Source: Notospermus geniculatus (taxonomy: Eukaryota > Nemertea > Pilidiophora > Heteronemertea > Lineidae). Taken from it: a stretch of 64,000 nucleotides of DNA. This document shows positions 47,914 to 59,243 of this stretch, in pieces; the stretch's first letter is position 1; the number at the start of each line of letters is the position of its first letter. Made by a program: the position numbers and the translations under genes. The notes beneath the pieces were generated by a model. It saw only the letters and a program-made list of their open reading frames with translations. It had not been told where the DNA came from and searched no databases. The stretch spans positions 127,769-191,768 of the forward strand of contig NMRB01000081.1 in NCBI GenBank assembly GCA_002633025.1, read 5' to 3'.

Positions 47914-48945
47914 ATGAATTCGTCACTTGTGTCTCCATCCCTTGCGTCCCAAGACGACTCAGATTTTCTCACAATTATCGCCAGCATCACGACCTTTACA
48001 AACAATTACATAATGGGTGGTATCATCATTCTTGGCATCTGTGGAAACAGTTTTTCAATAGTGGTATTATTACGCTGCATACGACGGGACGCGGTGACGA
48101 TTACGTACCTAGCGCCCCTAGCGGTGTCTGATCTCATCGTTCTTCTCTTCGGGGCCTACCGTTGGATTATAACAGGGCTCCTTGGAGCACCGACGGGCTA
48201 CTTTTTCATTGACCCACCTTTCGCATTGGGTCCACACATACTTTGCAAGTTCATCGGCTACACCTATAGGGTGTCTACATTCATTTCCAGCTACCTAATT
48301 GTGTTATTCTCAGTAGAGCGATGTATAAGTGTCTGGTGGCCTTTGAAGGTTCGTCTACTTATTTCGAATAAAGTACGTAGGGTGGGTATTTTTATGATGA
48401 TTGCAGTATCATTCGCCGTCTGTAGCCCAATATTAGTTTTCTTTTGGGTCTACCAAAACCAAGCAGAAATGGGCTGCTTCTTTTATGCGCCAAGTCAATC
48501 TAGATTAGAAAGATTCATCATTATTTTTCTCATTGCTTACCTTTTGCCGAATATCCTACCATGTTTCATCATATTAATTCTCAGTTGTGCAATCATTGTT
48601 GGCCTGATACGGGCCCGACGGCAGACGGAGTCTCTCACCGGGAGAAGCAGGGAGACCAACACTTCCGTCAGCCTTTTGATAATCAGTCTGTTGTACCTGG
48701 TGACCACTGCCCCGTATGTTTGTCTGTGGGCGTTCTTTGACTACCACGAGCAATACGTGGGAGACTTTCCAGGAATGACACGACAAGATGTAAGAGCTCT
48801 TTATTTTGTGGGCATTTTCTCAACTTCAATATCTTTAATGAATTACAGTTTCAATTTTATCATTTATGCATCAACATTAAAAGTTTACCAAGATGAGCTA
48901 AAGGTGATGTTTCGGTTCTTTTTCGTGCCGAAAACGCAGAAGTAG
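47914..48945 (+). CDS. GPCR copy 4: intact rhodopsin-class GPCR
   Basis: A single-exon 343-residue receptor, same architecture as copy 3: MNSSLVSPSLAS start with an Asn2 sequon, TM1 GNSFS, LAVSD in TM2, Cys at the TM3 top, VERC after TM3, loop 2 GCFF, TM6 followed by DYHEQ, TM7 NYSFNFIIYAS. It differs in TM5 (IFLIAYLLPN for IFMIDYFLPN), TM6 (SVSLLIISL for SFCLLMISL) and the C-tail, which is shorter (FFFVPKTQK). Ligand unknown. ORFs overlapping on either strand are shadows. Confidence 0.9.
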   Translation: MNSSLVSPSLASQDDSDFLTIIASITTFTNNYIMGGIIILGICGNSFSIVVLLRCIRRDAVTITYLAPLAVSDLIVLLFGAYRWIITGLLGAPTGYFFIDPPFALGPHILCKFIGYTYRVSTFISSYLIVLFSVERCISVWWPLKVRLLISNKVRRVGIFMMIAVSFAVCSPILVFFWVYQNQAEMGCFFYAPSQSRLERFIIIFLIAYLLPNILPCFIILILSCAIIVGLIRARRQTESLTGRSRETNTSVSLLIISLLYLVTTAPYVCLWAFFDYHEQYVGDFPGMTRQDVRALYFVGIFSTSISLMNYSFNFIIYASTLKVYQDELKVMFRFFFVPKTQK

Positions 48946-50200
48946 ACCCATTCTCCTTGAGAAGCTATAAATGCCGCCGTTCGTCTAGATTTTGCAACGC
49001 CGGGCACGAGGTTTGGGAGCTGTTTGATGGACGACGTCGAATGAATGACTAGATTAGTATAGTGTACGAATTCACGCATGAATGACTGATTGAATGATGA
49101 AGTGAAAAAGTTTCACACCCTTGACGCCAAATATGTATCACACAGCAAGAATAGTGATTGGCCATTTTTCTTGCATTACGTCATGTGAAATCGAGCCCCA
49201 TCGACGAATCAGTGCAGAGGCGCGAAATTCAAAGACCAAATCTGCAAGGGTATTTCCGCCACTAGGCATGATCCTCCTGAAACGGCGAGCCTGTCCTAAA
49301 GGTATGGATATATCCAGAGCTTACAGAACAGGCAACAGTGAGTCCACCCAGGGCCTTCACAACCGGCTCCCCTTCTCGCGCTTCGTTCAGACCCTTGCGA
49401 CATCCATGCCATTTTTAGTGGGGACCATGCCAGCGGAGCACTGGACTCCGCCGAATTCAGCCAATCACAGCGAAGCTTCTATCCCGTCTTGGTCATTCCC
49501 AAAATGGCGGCTGTAAAAATGTTAATTAGGCCTACAACTGACGACACTACACAATTGGCGAGTAGGCCCTACACATGAGGGAATGTCCCTCTAACCCAGC
49601 GAAACCGGGTGGATGTCCTCAGGGCATTGAGGGAGGGTACGACCGTAAATGACCTGAGATTCTCGGAATGGCAACAGTCAAGCTGTCAGCGAAACAGTTC
49701 ATGAGAATTTTCTGCAGAATTACACCGTGGGGAACTACTGTAACTAAATGATGGAGGGGGCAGCAAATAATCTTTTTTTAAATCCTCGAAAGAATGCCGT
49801 GACAATGGCGTCTTCTTAGTGCTGGTGGTAAGTCTCCCGTTAATACCTGATCGAGACAACGCCAGGATTAGGGATTGACACCTGTTTGCAAGTCTACAAG
49901 TCTACGCATGGATGTTCAAAGTAGAGGCGGGGTGAATTCAAGATGGAGGCTCCATTTTCAGAAGTACTTATCTTCAATTTGCCTGACCTATTCTGTAAGC
50001 TGGTATAAGTAAATGTGCAATAGGAGTAGTCAGCCGCGCGTATATTGCCAAAAGATGGCAGCAAAGTTCTAGCGGACCAATAGTAAAATACACAGGAAAA
50101 TCCACGTGATTGGTGCGCAATCAAGAATGAATGGGTCCGCTATTGAATTGGGCCGTAGTGACACCTGTTGGTCAACTTTAATACAGACAGCTCCTATTGG
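48946..50200. other. 3' flank of GPCR copy 4
   Basis: 49130-49330 and 49810-49930 match the flank of the other units (for example GAGACAACGCCAGGATTAGG). A MITE of the AATAGGAGC family is at 50019-50198 and marks the end of the cluster. No gene seen. Confidence 0.55.
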
Positions 50201-51860
50201 AAGTTTAAAATCGACGTTGTCCATTGCCTGTGTGGTTTGTTCAGCGAGAGGTGACTGCCCTTGATGTTGGCGGCCTGTTTCCGTAGTTGCTGGTGGTCAT
50301 AGCACAAATTGAGATAGACCAACTGCAGCACAGTACCTGCAGCCAACAGAACACAGCCTTTGTCCATCTAGCTGTCCCTGGGAAATAATCAAATGTAATG
50401 CCAGCAGCTAAACCAAAACATATGAGCAAAACACGCTTCTGCCCCACCCGAATATGTATGTTGGAAAGCTAGCGATACGCAACAATCTCTCGTATGAGGC
50501 CCATGTTCTGTCTACCTAAACACAACATCACTGAAATTGCATTATACAAAATATTGAATTTTCTGCAGGCGCCCAACCACATTTGAATATACCAGTTGAG
50601 AGAACAAACATTGATATAGATCGTCGAGAAGTGCAGAACTCAAAGCCTTAGCCTAGCGCGATAAAGATGCAGAGTCGATGAGTCGAGAGCTGTCATACAG
50701 TGAGAGAGCTCGTCCCGGACGTCGGGGAAGTGAGGTTGGAAAACGACTCTATGGGAGATTATCCAGTCATACGGTTTGCGTCCTCGCGGAGTTAGTCACA
50801 TACTGTCAGTAAACACTTCAGCGGTTGGCAACCGAGTTGCGGGTATCCGCAAGACTTTTTCGGAACAGGTGGAGCTCTACAGGCAGTTGTACGATGCATG
50901 AATTTGAATTGAGTCCCCGGGATTGAGTCAATCTACCGAGTCCAGTCCGTGAAGTGCAGGAGTTTACTCAGGTCGCACGGTAAGTGCGGGAATTTCATCT
51001 GCATGTACATTGTGAATTATTGGAGATATCAATTAATAGTAAGTTACGGGTGGAGTTTGTAATATCAAACTCACTTACAGTATACGCATGGATTTTACTA
51101 GGCCACGTAATAAACTGCAGTGAACTAAAAAGAAAGTGCAATCAGAAGTGAGTATAAGAGTGAACTCCACTCGTCTGCTTGCAGTGAGCGTCTCAGATAT
51201 AAGACTGATATGCAGTGATGACGTCATTCTGTGCTGCGAGCAATCAGTGATTCTGTTTTTACGTGCAAATAAGTCAAGACGTAGGATAGTAAATACATGT
51301 AGCAGCTGTTTCTATAGTTTTGTGGAAGCACGTACGGGTGAATCTCTCTTATCTCTGAAGTAAATGTAAATTCTGATGACAGTTACCAACTGTGAGATTC
51401 ACTGAAGGAATTGTTATACCGTATGGGATATCATCCGGGATAAATTTGGAGAAAAACGCACTGTGCCGTGGGAAATTGCTGAAGACGAAGTTCAGGCTTG
51501 TAGTAATTTGACCAACATTTCGTTCCAGTCAATGTGAAAACTATTCCAATAAAATCGGTGGTCACATCTTCTAAGTTCTGGCGACTAGGGAATATATTTC
51601 CTGACGTCGGAAAAGCAACCAGAGCGTGAAGAGACAAGTTGGGAGGTTGTCCGATTTGAGTGTGGACTATGAAAAAAAGGTAAGTTACTTTTCGCTCGGC
51701 ACTTGGTACTTTTTGAAAGTGTTCTGTTGCTCCACAAAGAAGACCCTTCTATTTTATGTCCTGCTGTCCAAATTCTCCCTTTTCGCGGTCAGAATGACCC
51801 CAACCGGGGTAGTTATATTACGGAGCACCTCTTCAGTGGTATGAGGTCCATACCAGATAA
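50201..51860. other. Unassigned region
   Basis: Short ORFs only (the longest, 51136-51363, 75 codons, is unlike any family I know). A possible splice donor context (CACGGTAAGTGCG) occurs at about 50980, so a 5' non-coding exon of a gene beyond the window is conceivable but unsupported. Confidence 0.3.
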
Positions 51861-51863
51861 TAG

Positions 51864-52021
51864 AGAGTTTAAGAAATCAAACGATAAAGTGAATGTTACT
51901 AGTAACTTTACGACAACGTTATTTTTCATACTGCGAATTCACCAGATTATATATTGCATTTTCGGTACAAAAAATAACGTTGTCGTAAAGTTAACGTTTA
52001 TCGTTTGATTTCTTAAACTCC
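51864..52021. mobile_element. Hairpin MITE with GAGAGTTTAAGAAATCAAACG ends
   Basis: AGTTTAAGAAATCAAACGAT at the left is mirrored by ATCGTTTGATTTCTTAAACT, with ACAACGTTATTTTT repeated inverted inside. It is the same family as 46414-46559. Confidence 0.75.
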
Positions 52022-52275
52022 TTATTATGTGCTTACTCTTCGAAAAACTTTGCTTTGGCTTATTTCACTCAATGTATAGGCCCACTTCACACACTGCGGC
52101 TTTAGGACAATGTAGGACTCTCTTCGAGCGAGCGTACAGATCGTGAGTAGCACTGGTCTTAGTACTGAGCCTTGCGGAACTCCTCACGATGACATGGTTT
52201 TGAAGAAAATTGATCAATGTCGCTACTCATTAAAGAAAAATACGTGAAACGTATTTTGCTTGCAGTGAGATACTA

Positions 52276-52654
52276 GGGAGGTTTCGCATATCTGACGAAA
52301 AACGAAGTACGAAATACGAAATTGGACTTCATTTCCATGACGTAATGTATTTCAGACGATGGTTGGTACCACAAATGTCGCCTGCTGCAGGAACATCTTT
52401 TAGACCGATAGAGTTACGGTGTATTTTAAACTTTGAAATTTATCTTTCGTTTCCACTTCGTAGATACGAAGTGGAAATTTGAAAATTCAAGATGCACCAT
52501 AACTCTTTCAGTCTTACATGATATGCTAAAAGACGCACTGGCAGCAGGGACATTTGTGGCACCAACCATTTCCAGAAATACATTAGGTCCTGGAGATGAA
52601 GTTGAATTTCGTATTTCGTACTTCGTTTTTCGTCAGATTTGCGAGAAACCTCCC
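52276..52654. mobile_element. 379-bp fold-back MITE with GGGAGGTTTCG ends
   Basis: GGGAGGTTTCGCATATCTGA pairs with TCAGATTTGCGAGAAACCTC (the right end finishes CCTCCC). Arms pair almost throughout, through AAACGAAGTACGAAATACGA, with a hairpin tip at about 52460 (CACTTCGTAGATACGAAGTG). Flanks are TACTA and TACTG. Confidence 0.75.
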
Positions 52655-55150
52655 TACTGTGTCCAAAATATGTCGACATTTTTCGAGTACCAAGGGATTC
52701 CAGTTTTCGGGCTTTGGCTATTCGAAAAGTAAGTTACCATAATATGTATAATGATCATATGTAATAAAAAAACTCTTCGATTCGTTTGGATCGACCACCA
52801 GGCGATAAACACCTCTGTATTTTAGCCAATAAAAACAGAGCGTAGGCGTTGGTGGGCGGCTCCGTTTGATAATAGTTGTAACTTGTAGCTAACCTTTTAA
52901 GCCGCGTTATATCTCGAAGTGGACAATTACGCCTTACCATCTTTCATCCGATCAGACTCAACGACAGATTGCCTTTATACATGTAGGTGGCTCAGATCAC
53001 GTCTTTTTCGCACTAAGCGATTACAAAATCAATGGAAAAGATTGTCTATAGGCCTGGAGCATCAATCGATACGTTGATTCTCGTCAAAGCAAACTATCAG
53101 TACGCTAGAATTGTAAAGTAATAGAGGAATGCATGCGTTAAAGGCGACGCGCTTCAACGCGATGTTCGACTCCAAAACGTTACAGTCATAACTAGAGGTT
53201 TGTTGGCCAAGGGAGCTCAGCTGTCCTTGAGGTGGAGGGCTCTTCGTATTATTTCCAACTTCATGTCCCTTCAGTCGTGTGGGAGCCACGGGATATGTGT
53301 AGGCCTACCACATGAAACAAAGGCGTCCATATTTACCAAAAAATCCCAAATACGTATATTAGAACAGCAATCAGAATAACTTCAGCCTGAAAATGAGTAC
53401 TTTTCCTTTTATTGGTGATTTTTGAAATATTCCTTAACACTTACCGCTAGAGGTTAAGTTCCTGTCACAGATTCATGAGGTAAAGCCTCAGATCTGTTAC
53501 ATGTAACCGCCATCTTGGGGAAACCCAAGGGAAAGCCCGATGTTAACAGGCTGTTAACATACTGTTAGCACCCTGTTAACATCCTGTGCCATGTTTAGGG
53601 CTCAAGTTAACAGGTTCTGTTAACAGAATCTGTAACCATGGTAACAGGACCTGTAACACCTAATACACCAAACACCTGGGCCCATATTCACAAAACTACT
53701 TAAAGGAGCACGGTATTGGATCTCAAATGCGTTATTTGACTGCCGACGTAGAGGGAGCCACCTAGCGGCAGTAAGACGAACTACAAAAATGCATTACAAA
53801 ATGTACGCAGTAAATCGGGTCATTCGCCGAGGCGTAGTCAGACCCTTGGGTTGGAGAGTGGCGCGGTGGCGCCGGCTGTCGAGAAAAAGTGGCATCCTTT
53901 GTTCAACACAAAAGATAAGTATCACACTTTGACTTAAATACGTTTAATATGGACCCCGACCTCACCCCGAATATTCCCGAAGTCAGCCTGTTGCAGCAAC
54001 TCTAGCGCAATCCAGGTGACTGCGCAAACCATCTCTTCGTTCATTGTCACGACAGGTAGCGCTCCTACCTCGCACTGACCTGTCACCGCGCGCGCAACGC
54101 GTCATGGGAAATTTTGGGACTACTTGTTGCATTTTCAAGATGGCGGGAATTCCTCGCTTCGGTTTTATAAATTGCAGAATCTCGTCAAATAGGCCTACCT
54201 AGGATGTCTCCGTGTGTGGGCATCGCATTATCCGTCATGATTATGACATACATAGGCCTATTTTGTGTGAGATATGCTGTACATGTCATGTTAGCCACTG
54301 GCAGCTAGTTGGTGCGTCGTCACATACGTTTACACTACGTTACAGCGCAGTGACAGTAGCTGCCGAGGTGAAAACCCAAATAGCATCCTTTTCTTCTCAA
54401 CAATGTCATGTCTGTGACAATTTCTCATCAGAAATGACAAATCCGTCAATTATTGGCAAAGTCTGCAAGAAATAAGCCTCATATCGCTATTTTCTTAGGA
54501 TTTACTTTCGTGGCGTAGTAGATCACGTGATTACCGAGTTGAGGCGGTGATGTGTCCGCGTATTACTTTTTACGCCAAATTCGGCGTGATGCGGCTCGTG
54601 CGGACACAGGTTGGTGCGTCCATAACGCCGCCTAGCGCCGACCTGTGAAACACAATGTCTCTTCGTTCTACTAATTCTGACTCTGGACAACCCACACCAC
54701 TCTCCATATTTCGCTCCTGATAAAGGATCCAGGTTCGCCTATACTAAATAATGAAACGAGAAATAAATCTAAGTGACGACTGGTGTATTCTATTATGATT
54801 CGCTCGTACAATTATAATGAAACAGAAGTTGCATTCTAAGCTGAGCACACACCACGAGGAAGAAAATAACATAATATCAACCGTACACTCAACTATGAGA
54901 TCGATAACGGTGGTTCTACATATCATTTCACATCTGAGTCGTCCACTGGTGTGAACGGCTTTAGAAAGATGGTCCTGGCTTATAGTATGATTATGATAGT
55001 AGGCCTAAGTACAAAAATTGTCATTTCTATACCGCAAAATCCCAAAATCTGCCGTAAGACACTTTAGCAAGAACAGTGCCTGAAAAGGTGAGTCTTCCGG
55101 CCATTTCTTCAGATCACGCCTAAAAATGTTTGGCGCAGAAGCCTTCCTCA
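52655..55150. other. Unassigned region with simple repeats
   Basis: No gene recognised. 53540-53650 has many CTGTTAACA/TGTTAACAG words in both orientations. A GGGCCCATATTCACAAA terminus-like sequence starts at about 53678 without a clear partner. Confidence 0.35.
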
Positions 55151-55154
55151 GTTC

Positions 55155-55333
55155 ATTACGAAAGCCCAGAAGGCTCATTCAATCTTCAAGCTCGAAACCG
55201 AACTTCAGTTTTCAAGCTTGAACTGATTCCGACTTCAAACTTCAAGTTTGAAATTGGACTTCAATCTTCAAGCTTGAAGATTGAAGTCTGGGAGTTCAAG
55301 CTTGAAGATTGAAGACTGAATGAGCTTTCGTAC
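55155..55333. mobile_element. Palindromic element with AATCTTCAAGCTTGAA repeats
   Basis: TTACGAAAGC and GCTTTCGTAC bracket a region where CTCATTCAATCTTCAAGC pairs with GCTTGAAGATTGAAGACTGA, and TTCAAGCTTGAA-type palindromes recur about every 30 bases. Confidence 0.6.
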
Positions 55334-55801
55334 ATTGTACATTCAAAAAATTGTAAAAAAATTTAAATTCGTAAAATCATTACGTTATGCAGTTCATAAA
55401 CGAGTTCGTTCTTTACTTAGTCTGCACTGAGAAACGCTTATGATCCAGTCATCTATAATACTGTTGCATGCTTCTTATGATGTAATGTACAATGCATATT
55501 ATTGATGCTGTAGTCATCAGTGACATTCTTCTATCGTAAGAGTTGCCAAACAACTTGTTGACTGCCAAAATGCTCTAATCAGGATCAGCCAATGGGGTGG
55601 GTGTGTAAGACATCGATTGGCATGTTGTTTCCGCGATCCACTGCTTGTTGTGTAGTAGTTGCTGTTTACCTCCTTTCGTATTTAGTCAATGCAAGATTAT
55701 AGTGTCTTCTAAATTTATTGGATCTTTTTTGGATTGTCGAATGTAACTTCTTCGACCACGCGACCTGCTGTCTGCCTTGCAATGGTATCACACTGAATGG
55801 C

Positions 55802-56174
55802 CAATCTCGTACCCAGATCTACCTCATCCGAGGATATCTTTGGCAAGGGCTACGACTTAGTCAACCACTGGCAGCGTGCCAAAATTTGTTTCACGCAATA
55901 TTTCGTTCTTTGATGACTGAAAAATATCATATAAACCTAAGCCAATACCCCAAAACACGAGTTGTTTGAGTATTAGAGCAATTTCAACGAAGAGTAATTT
56001 GGGAAATATCTAACATCATGCCGCGGGTGCCAGCCTCGGTGTGATTCGCCTCAAAATTAGTATATATCGATGCGCTGATGTAAACAACGCGCATGCGCAG
56101 TATTCCTAAAAGTAGTACCGGTCGCAGCCCTTTCCAGTGGTGTTAGGTACGTAAACCCACTGGGGACGAGTTTG
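55802..56174 (+). repeat. Second copy of the SKP2 upstream segment (empty-site allele)
   Basis: Matches 18637-19257 without the 18882-19133 MITE; the unoccupied site reads TAACATCATGCCGCGGG. It includes the NRF-1-like CGCGCATGCGCA at 56088-56099. No SKP2-like exon follows. Confidence 0.75.
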
Positions 56175-57864
56175 CAGCATGGCCTGCAGTACGATTCCCT
56201 GCCCATGGCATCAACCGATGACATCCAAAATCATCGTTTTTATCAACCGCCACCGATCGAGAACCATCCTACACCCTTTACTCGTCCCCAACATTCAGTT
56301 GGCCACTAAACACTGGCGTGATCGGCGCCAAAAGTAAAAGATCATCAATAGACGGCGCTGTTTGACGAGTGGTTCAATCATGAGCCATCATCACAGGTTT
56401 AACCGAGGCTGCCGTAACACACTTTCTGNGCAGTCCGTCAGCACATTCTTGTTAATCAACAGACCCGACATCATCAGCACGTTACACATAGCGTGCCGAG
56501 TACGCACGGCACAGCAGCGCACAGCGGAAATCGGGTAAAATATTCATAATAATTCTTAACTCCATCGCTGGTGCTCTAGATGCACACGGTGCCGTCAGAA
56601 CCTAACGGAAATCGATGTTCGGAAACCGTATCTCGGCAAATGCCTGGAAACCATGAAGTGTTCTTGTTAGAGCGTGCTAAGAGCTAAGTGTACATTGTAG
56701 TCTGTTCCCAACCAGCTAATGCTTGTTTAATGCAAGACCCTGCCAATACGGCGAACAAAACATGCCATTACAGGGTATCGTGCTATTGGATGCTACTTGC
56801 CAGAACACTGATTATTTCACCGTTAGTGGATGAAATATGACGTAGGCTAATTGGCTAACCACAAGCACCACAATAATAATTTAATGATTTCTCTCTACGG
56901 AATTGCTGTATAAAATGTTCATGTACATGTATGTAATTTTGAGTTGACAGAGTCGTTTTTTGTAAATTAAAACGTCATGCCGACGACTTGACGCAACGCC
57001 GCATACGATTGGTCAGAAATGTGCACATTATGACCTTGGACGTAACGCATGTTTCTGATTGGCCGAAAATTGTCACATGGGTGTTGGAAATTGGCGAATC
57101 ACATTTGATAGTACCGCCAGATACCTAGGCGAATACAGTGGCGCTCGCTCAACTGCTGCATTGTAGCATTGGTAGACACCCATCATAATCAAATCTTCTT
57201 TTTGATATATTCGTTGACTTCATGGTCGTAGCTGGCATAGGGACAGGGGCAAATGCCCCCCTCCTCCACACACACGTCACTGAAAACGTGGTTTTCATGC
57301 AGATTTTTCCCGAAAAAAATGACAAGAATTGCAGTTTTATCCACGGCGGTTCTCCCCCGAGAAAGCCGAATGCCCCCAACACAAACACGCTAGCTGCGGC
57401 CCTGGACTGAGAATAGGGTTTTGCATAAAGTACGTATATTGTAGTTTATTGTAGAATACTAGTAGTATTACTACAACGAAAGGATGCCAGCCCCACCCAT
57501 ACTTGACTGTCACAAGTGTTGAAGCAGGTATTGAATGCCTAGTCATGCACTATGACGTGCAAATCATTACACCTTGTGGGTAGCCATGATGATAATATAG
57601 ACCACAGATATCAACAACTCCTGCAACATTCTTTTTTCTCAAGGTGGATAAAGATAAATATTAGACAAACTCTTATCTAGTATCCGACTACCTCGTCAGG
57701 ATATTCGCTCGGAAAATGTACACCGTTCGATCTGCCGTGTGATTTTTGTTTGGGTGCGAGGGTGGGGGTCTTTTACGAAGAAATTCGGTGTCAAAAGGAT
57801 GATGATGCTGATGTCGTATCGGCGCAAGTTTGGCGCTGCTTCCAGGCCACAAAGTTCGTGTAAA
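56175..57864. other. Unassigned region
   Basis: No exon recognised. Contains an undetermined base at 56429 and no clear element boundary. Confidence 0.3.
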
Positions 57865-58016
57865 GCGGTCCATCCACGTACAATATTTGTTGCACAATAT
57901 GGGGCCCAAAATGGGTGTCATGTGCTTCTGGCATAATGGATGGAAGAAAGATTGGCAATAATATTGCCCATTTTGAACCTCATATTGTGCAATAATATTG
58001 CGCGTGGATAGGCCGC
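57865..58016. mobile_element. 152-bp hairpin MITE (GCGGTCCATCCACG ends)
   Basis: GCGGTCCATCCACG pairs with CGTGGATAGGCCGC, and inside, TTGCACAATATGGGGCCC pairs with the mirrored ACCTCATATTGTGCAA. It lies between TAAA and TTAA. The copy at 63189-63340 is also 152 bp. Confidence 0.8.
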
Positions 58017-58188
58017 TTAAGCCGCGCCATTCGTTCTGGGATGTATGTTATGCCTATTCAAAAAGCCCCCGTAAACTTTAAGGGCACGCAAATCTTTGTC
58101 ACGCTGATAGTGAACAATACATGTAGGTTTCTCCGCAAATGGACAATCCTTTACGCACTCCGTGTAGTTACGATAGCTTCGTGAGTAA

Positions 58189-58337
58189 AGGCGGTGACAG
58201 ACTGGCGCGTAAGCAACGCGTCGGGAGATCATTCAACCAATCAAGGAGGCGGTAACACGGACAGAAACACGGACCGAAGAATCTGATTGGCGGAACGCCT
58301 GCAGGACGCGCCGCGTACGCGCCAGTCTGTCACCGGT
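58189..58337. mobile_element. Hairpin MITE (AGGCGGTGACAGACTGGCGCG ends)
   Basis: GGCGGTGACAGACTGGCGCG and CGCGCCAGTCTGTCACCGGT are inverted. TAA lies on the left and TTA on the right, as in the 36-kb chain. Confidence 0.75.
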
Positions 58338-59005
58338 TTAAGGTGCCTGAACGTCGCTACAATTACTGACTCCGAGGTTCCCTCATGGTATTGGGGATGT
58401 TCTAGCGGAACAACATTCAACCTATTTCCGAGAATAACTCCGACATAAGTCGTTTTTTCTTTCTCTTGCTGTTCTCGAAGCATAACCGCCCTAATATCGG
58501 CCAATTGACTGCCTGTGGTTGGTTAGCCTTTCATGACAGAAAATGTGACGGAGTATGAGACCTATTCCAATGATCGAACCTCGATGAATATACATGTACC
58601 TTGTCAATAACTACCGATTCATCTAACCATACTTCCCCTGTAGCCAAGCATTGATTTGCCCTTTCCTCGCACCCACACGACCCGAGCAATTAGACCGAAC
58701 ACGCGCATATGCTGTTCCGGTGTAGCTTCTCTGGGGATGGTAGCGCCGAGACGGCCTATTCGCAGGTAAACCGTCCAGCAGGGAAATTTACCAGTTCACG
58801 AGGATTCGCAAACGAGGAAACTCGCAGACCGGACACAGGGAATATCGATACAATATTCGCTCGTTCGTGGATTTGTAACCTGTGTAACTACAGACAGGTA
58901 GGTAAAATAAATCACTGATATTCTGACAGTTTGAAAGCAGTTTTTGCTCCTGTTAGCATTTACACTGTATGTAACCTTCGGCATCGGGTTTATTTTTTGC
59001 CAATG
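58338..59005. other. Unassigned region
   Basis: No gene recognised; short ORFs only. Confidence 0.3.
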
Positions 59006-59243
59006 GAAATATAATTCGTATTACCAGAGGTCTAGGTGTACGTTACGTCCTGGAAGTCTTCGAAATACTAGTATCAGATTTTTTGTGAGGCGACAACATT
59101 GAACAACATTACGTAAGTTACCAGTTCGAAATATAATTCGTATTACCAGAGGTCTTGGTGTACGTTACGTCCTGGAAGTCTTCGGAATACTTGTATCTGA
59201 TTTCATGAGGCTGCATTTATAGCGTTACGTAAGTTACCAGTTC
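59006..59243 (+). repeat. Tandem duplication, about 120-bp unit
   Basis: Units 59006-59127 and 59128-59243 both run from GAAATATAATTCGTATTACC to CGTAAGTTACCAGTTC and differ by scattered substitutions and a small deletion. Confidence 0.8.

Noticed and set aside
51136-51363. Short novel protein of 75 codons
   Set aside because: No homology, no neighbouring exon; length expected by chance.
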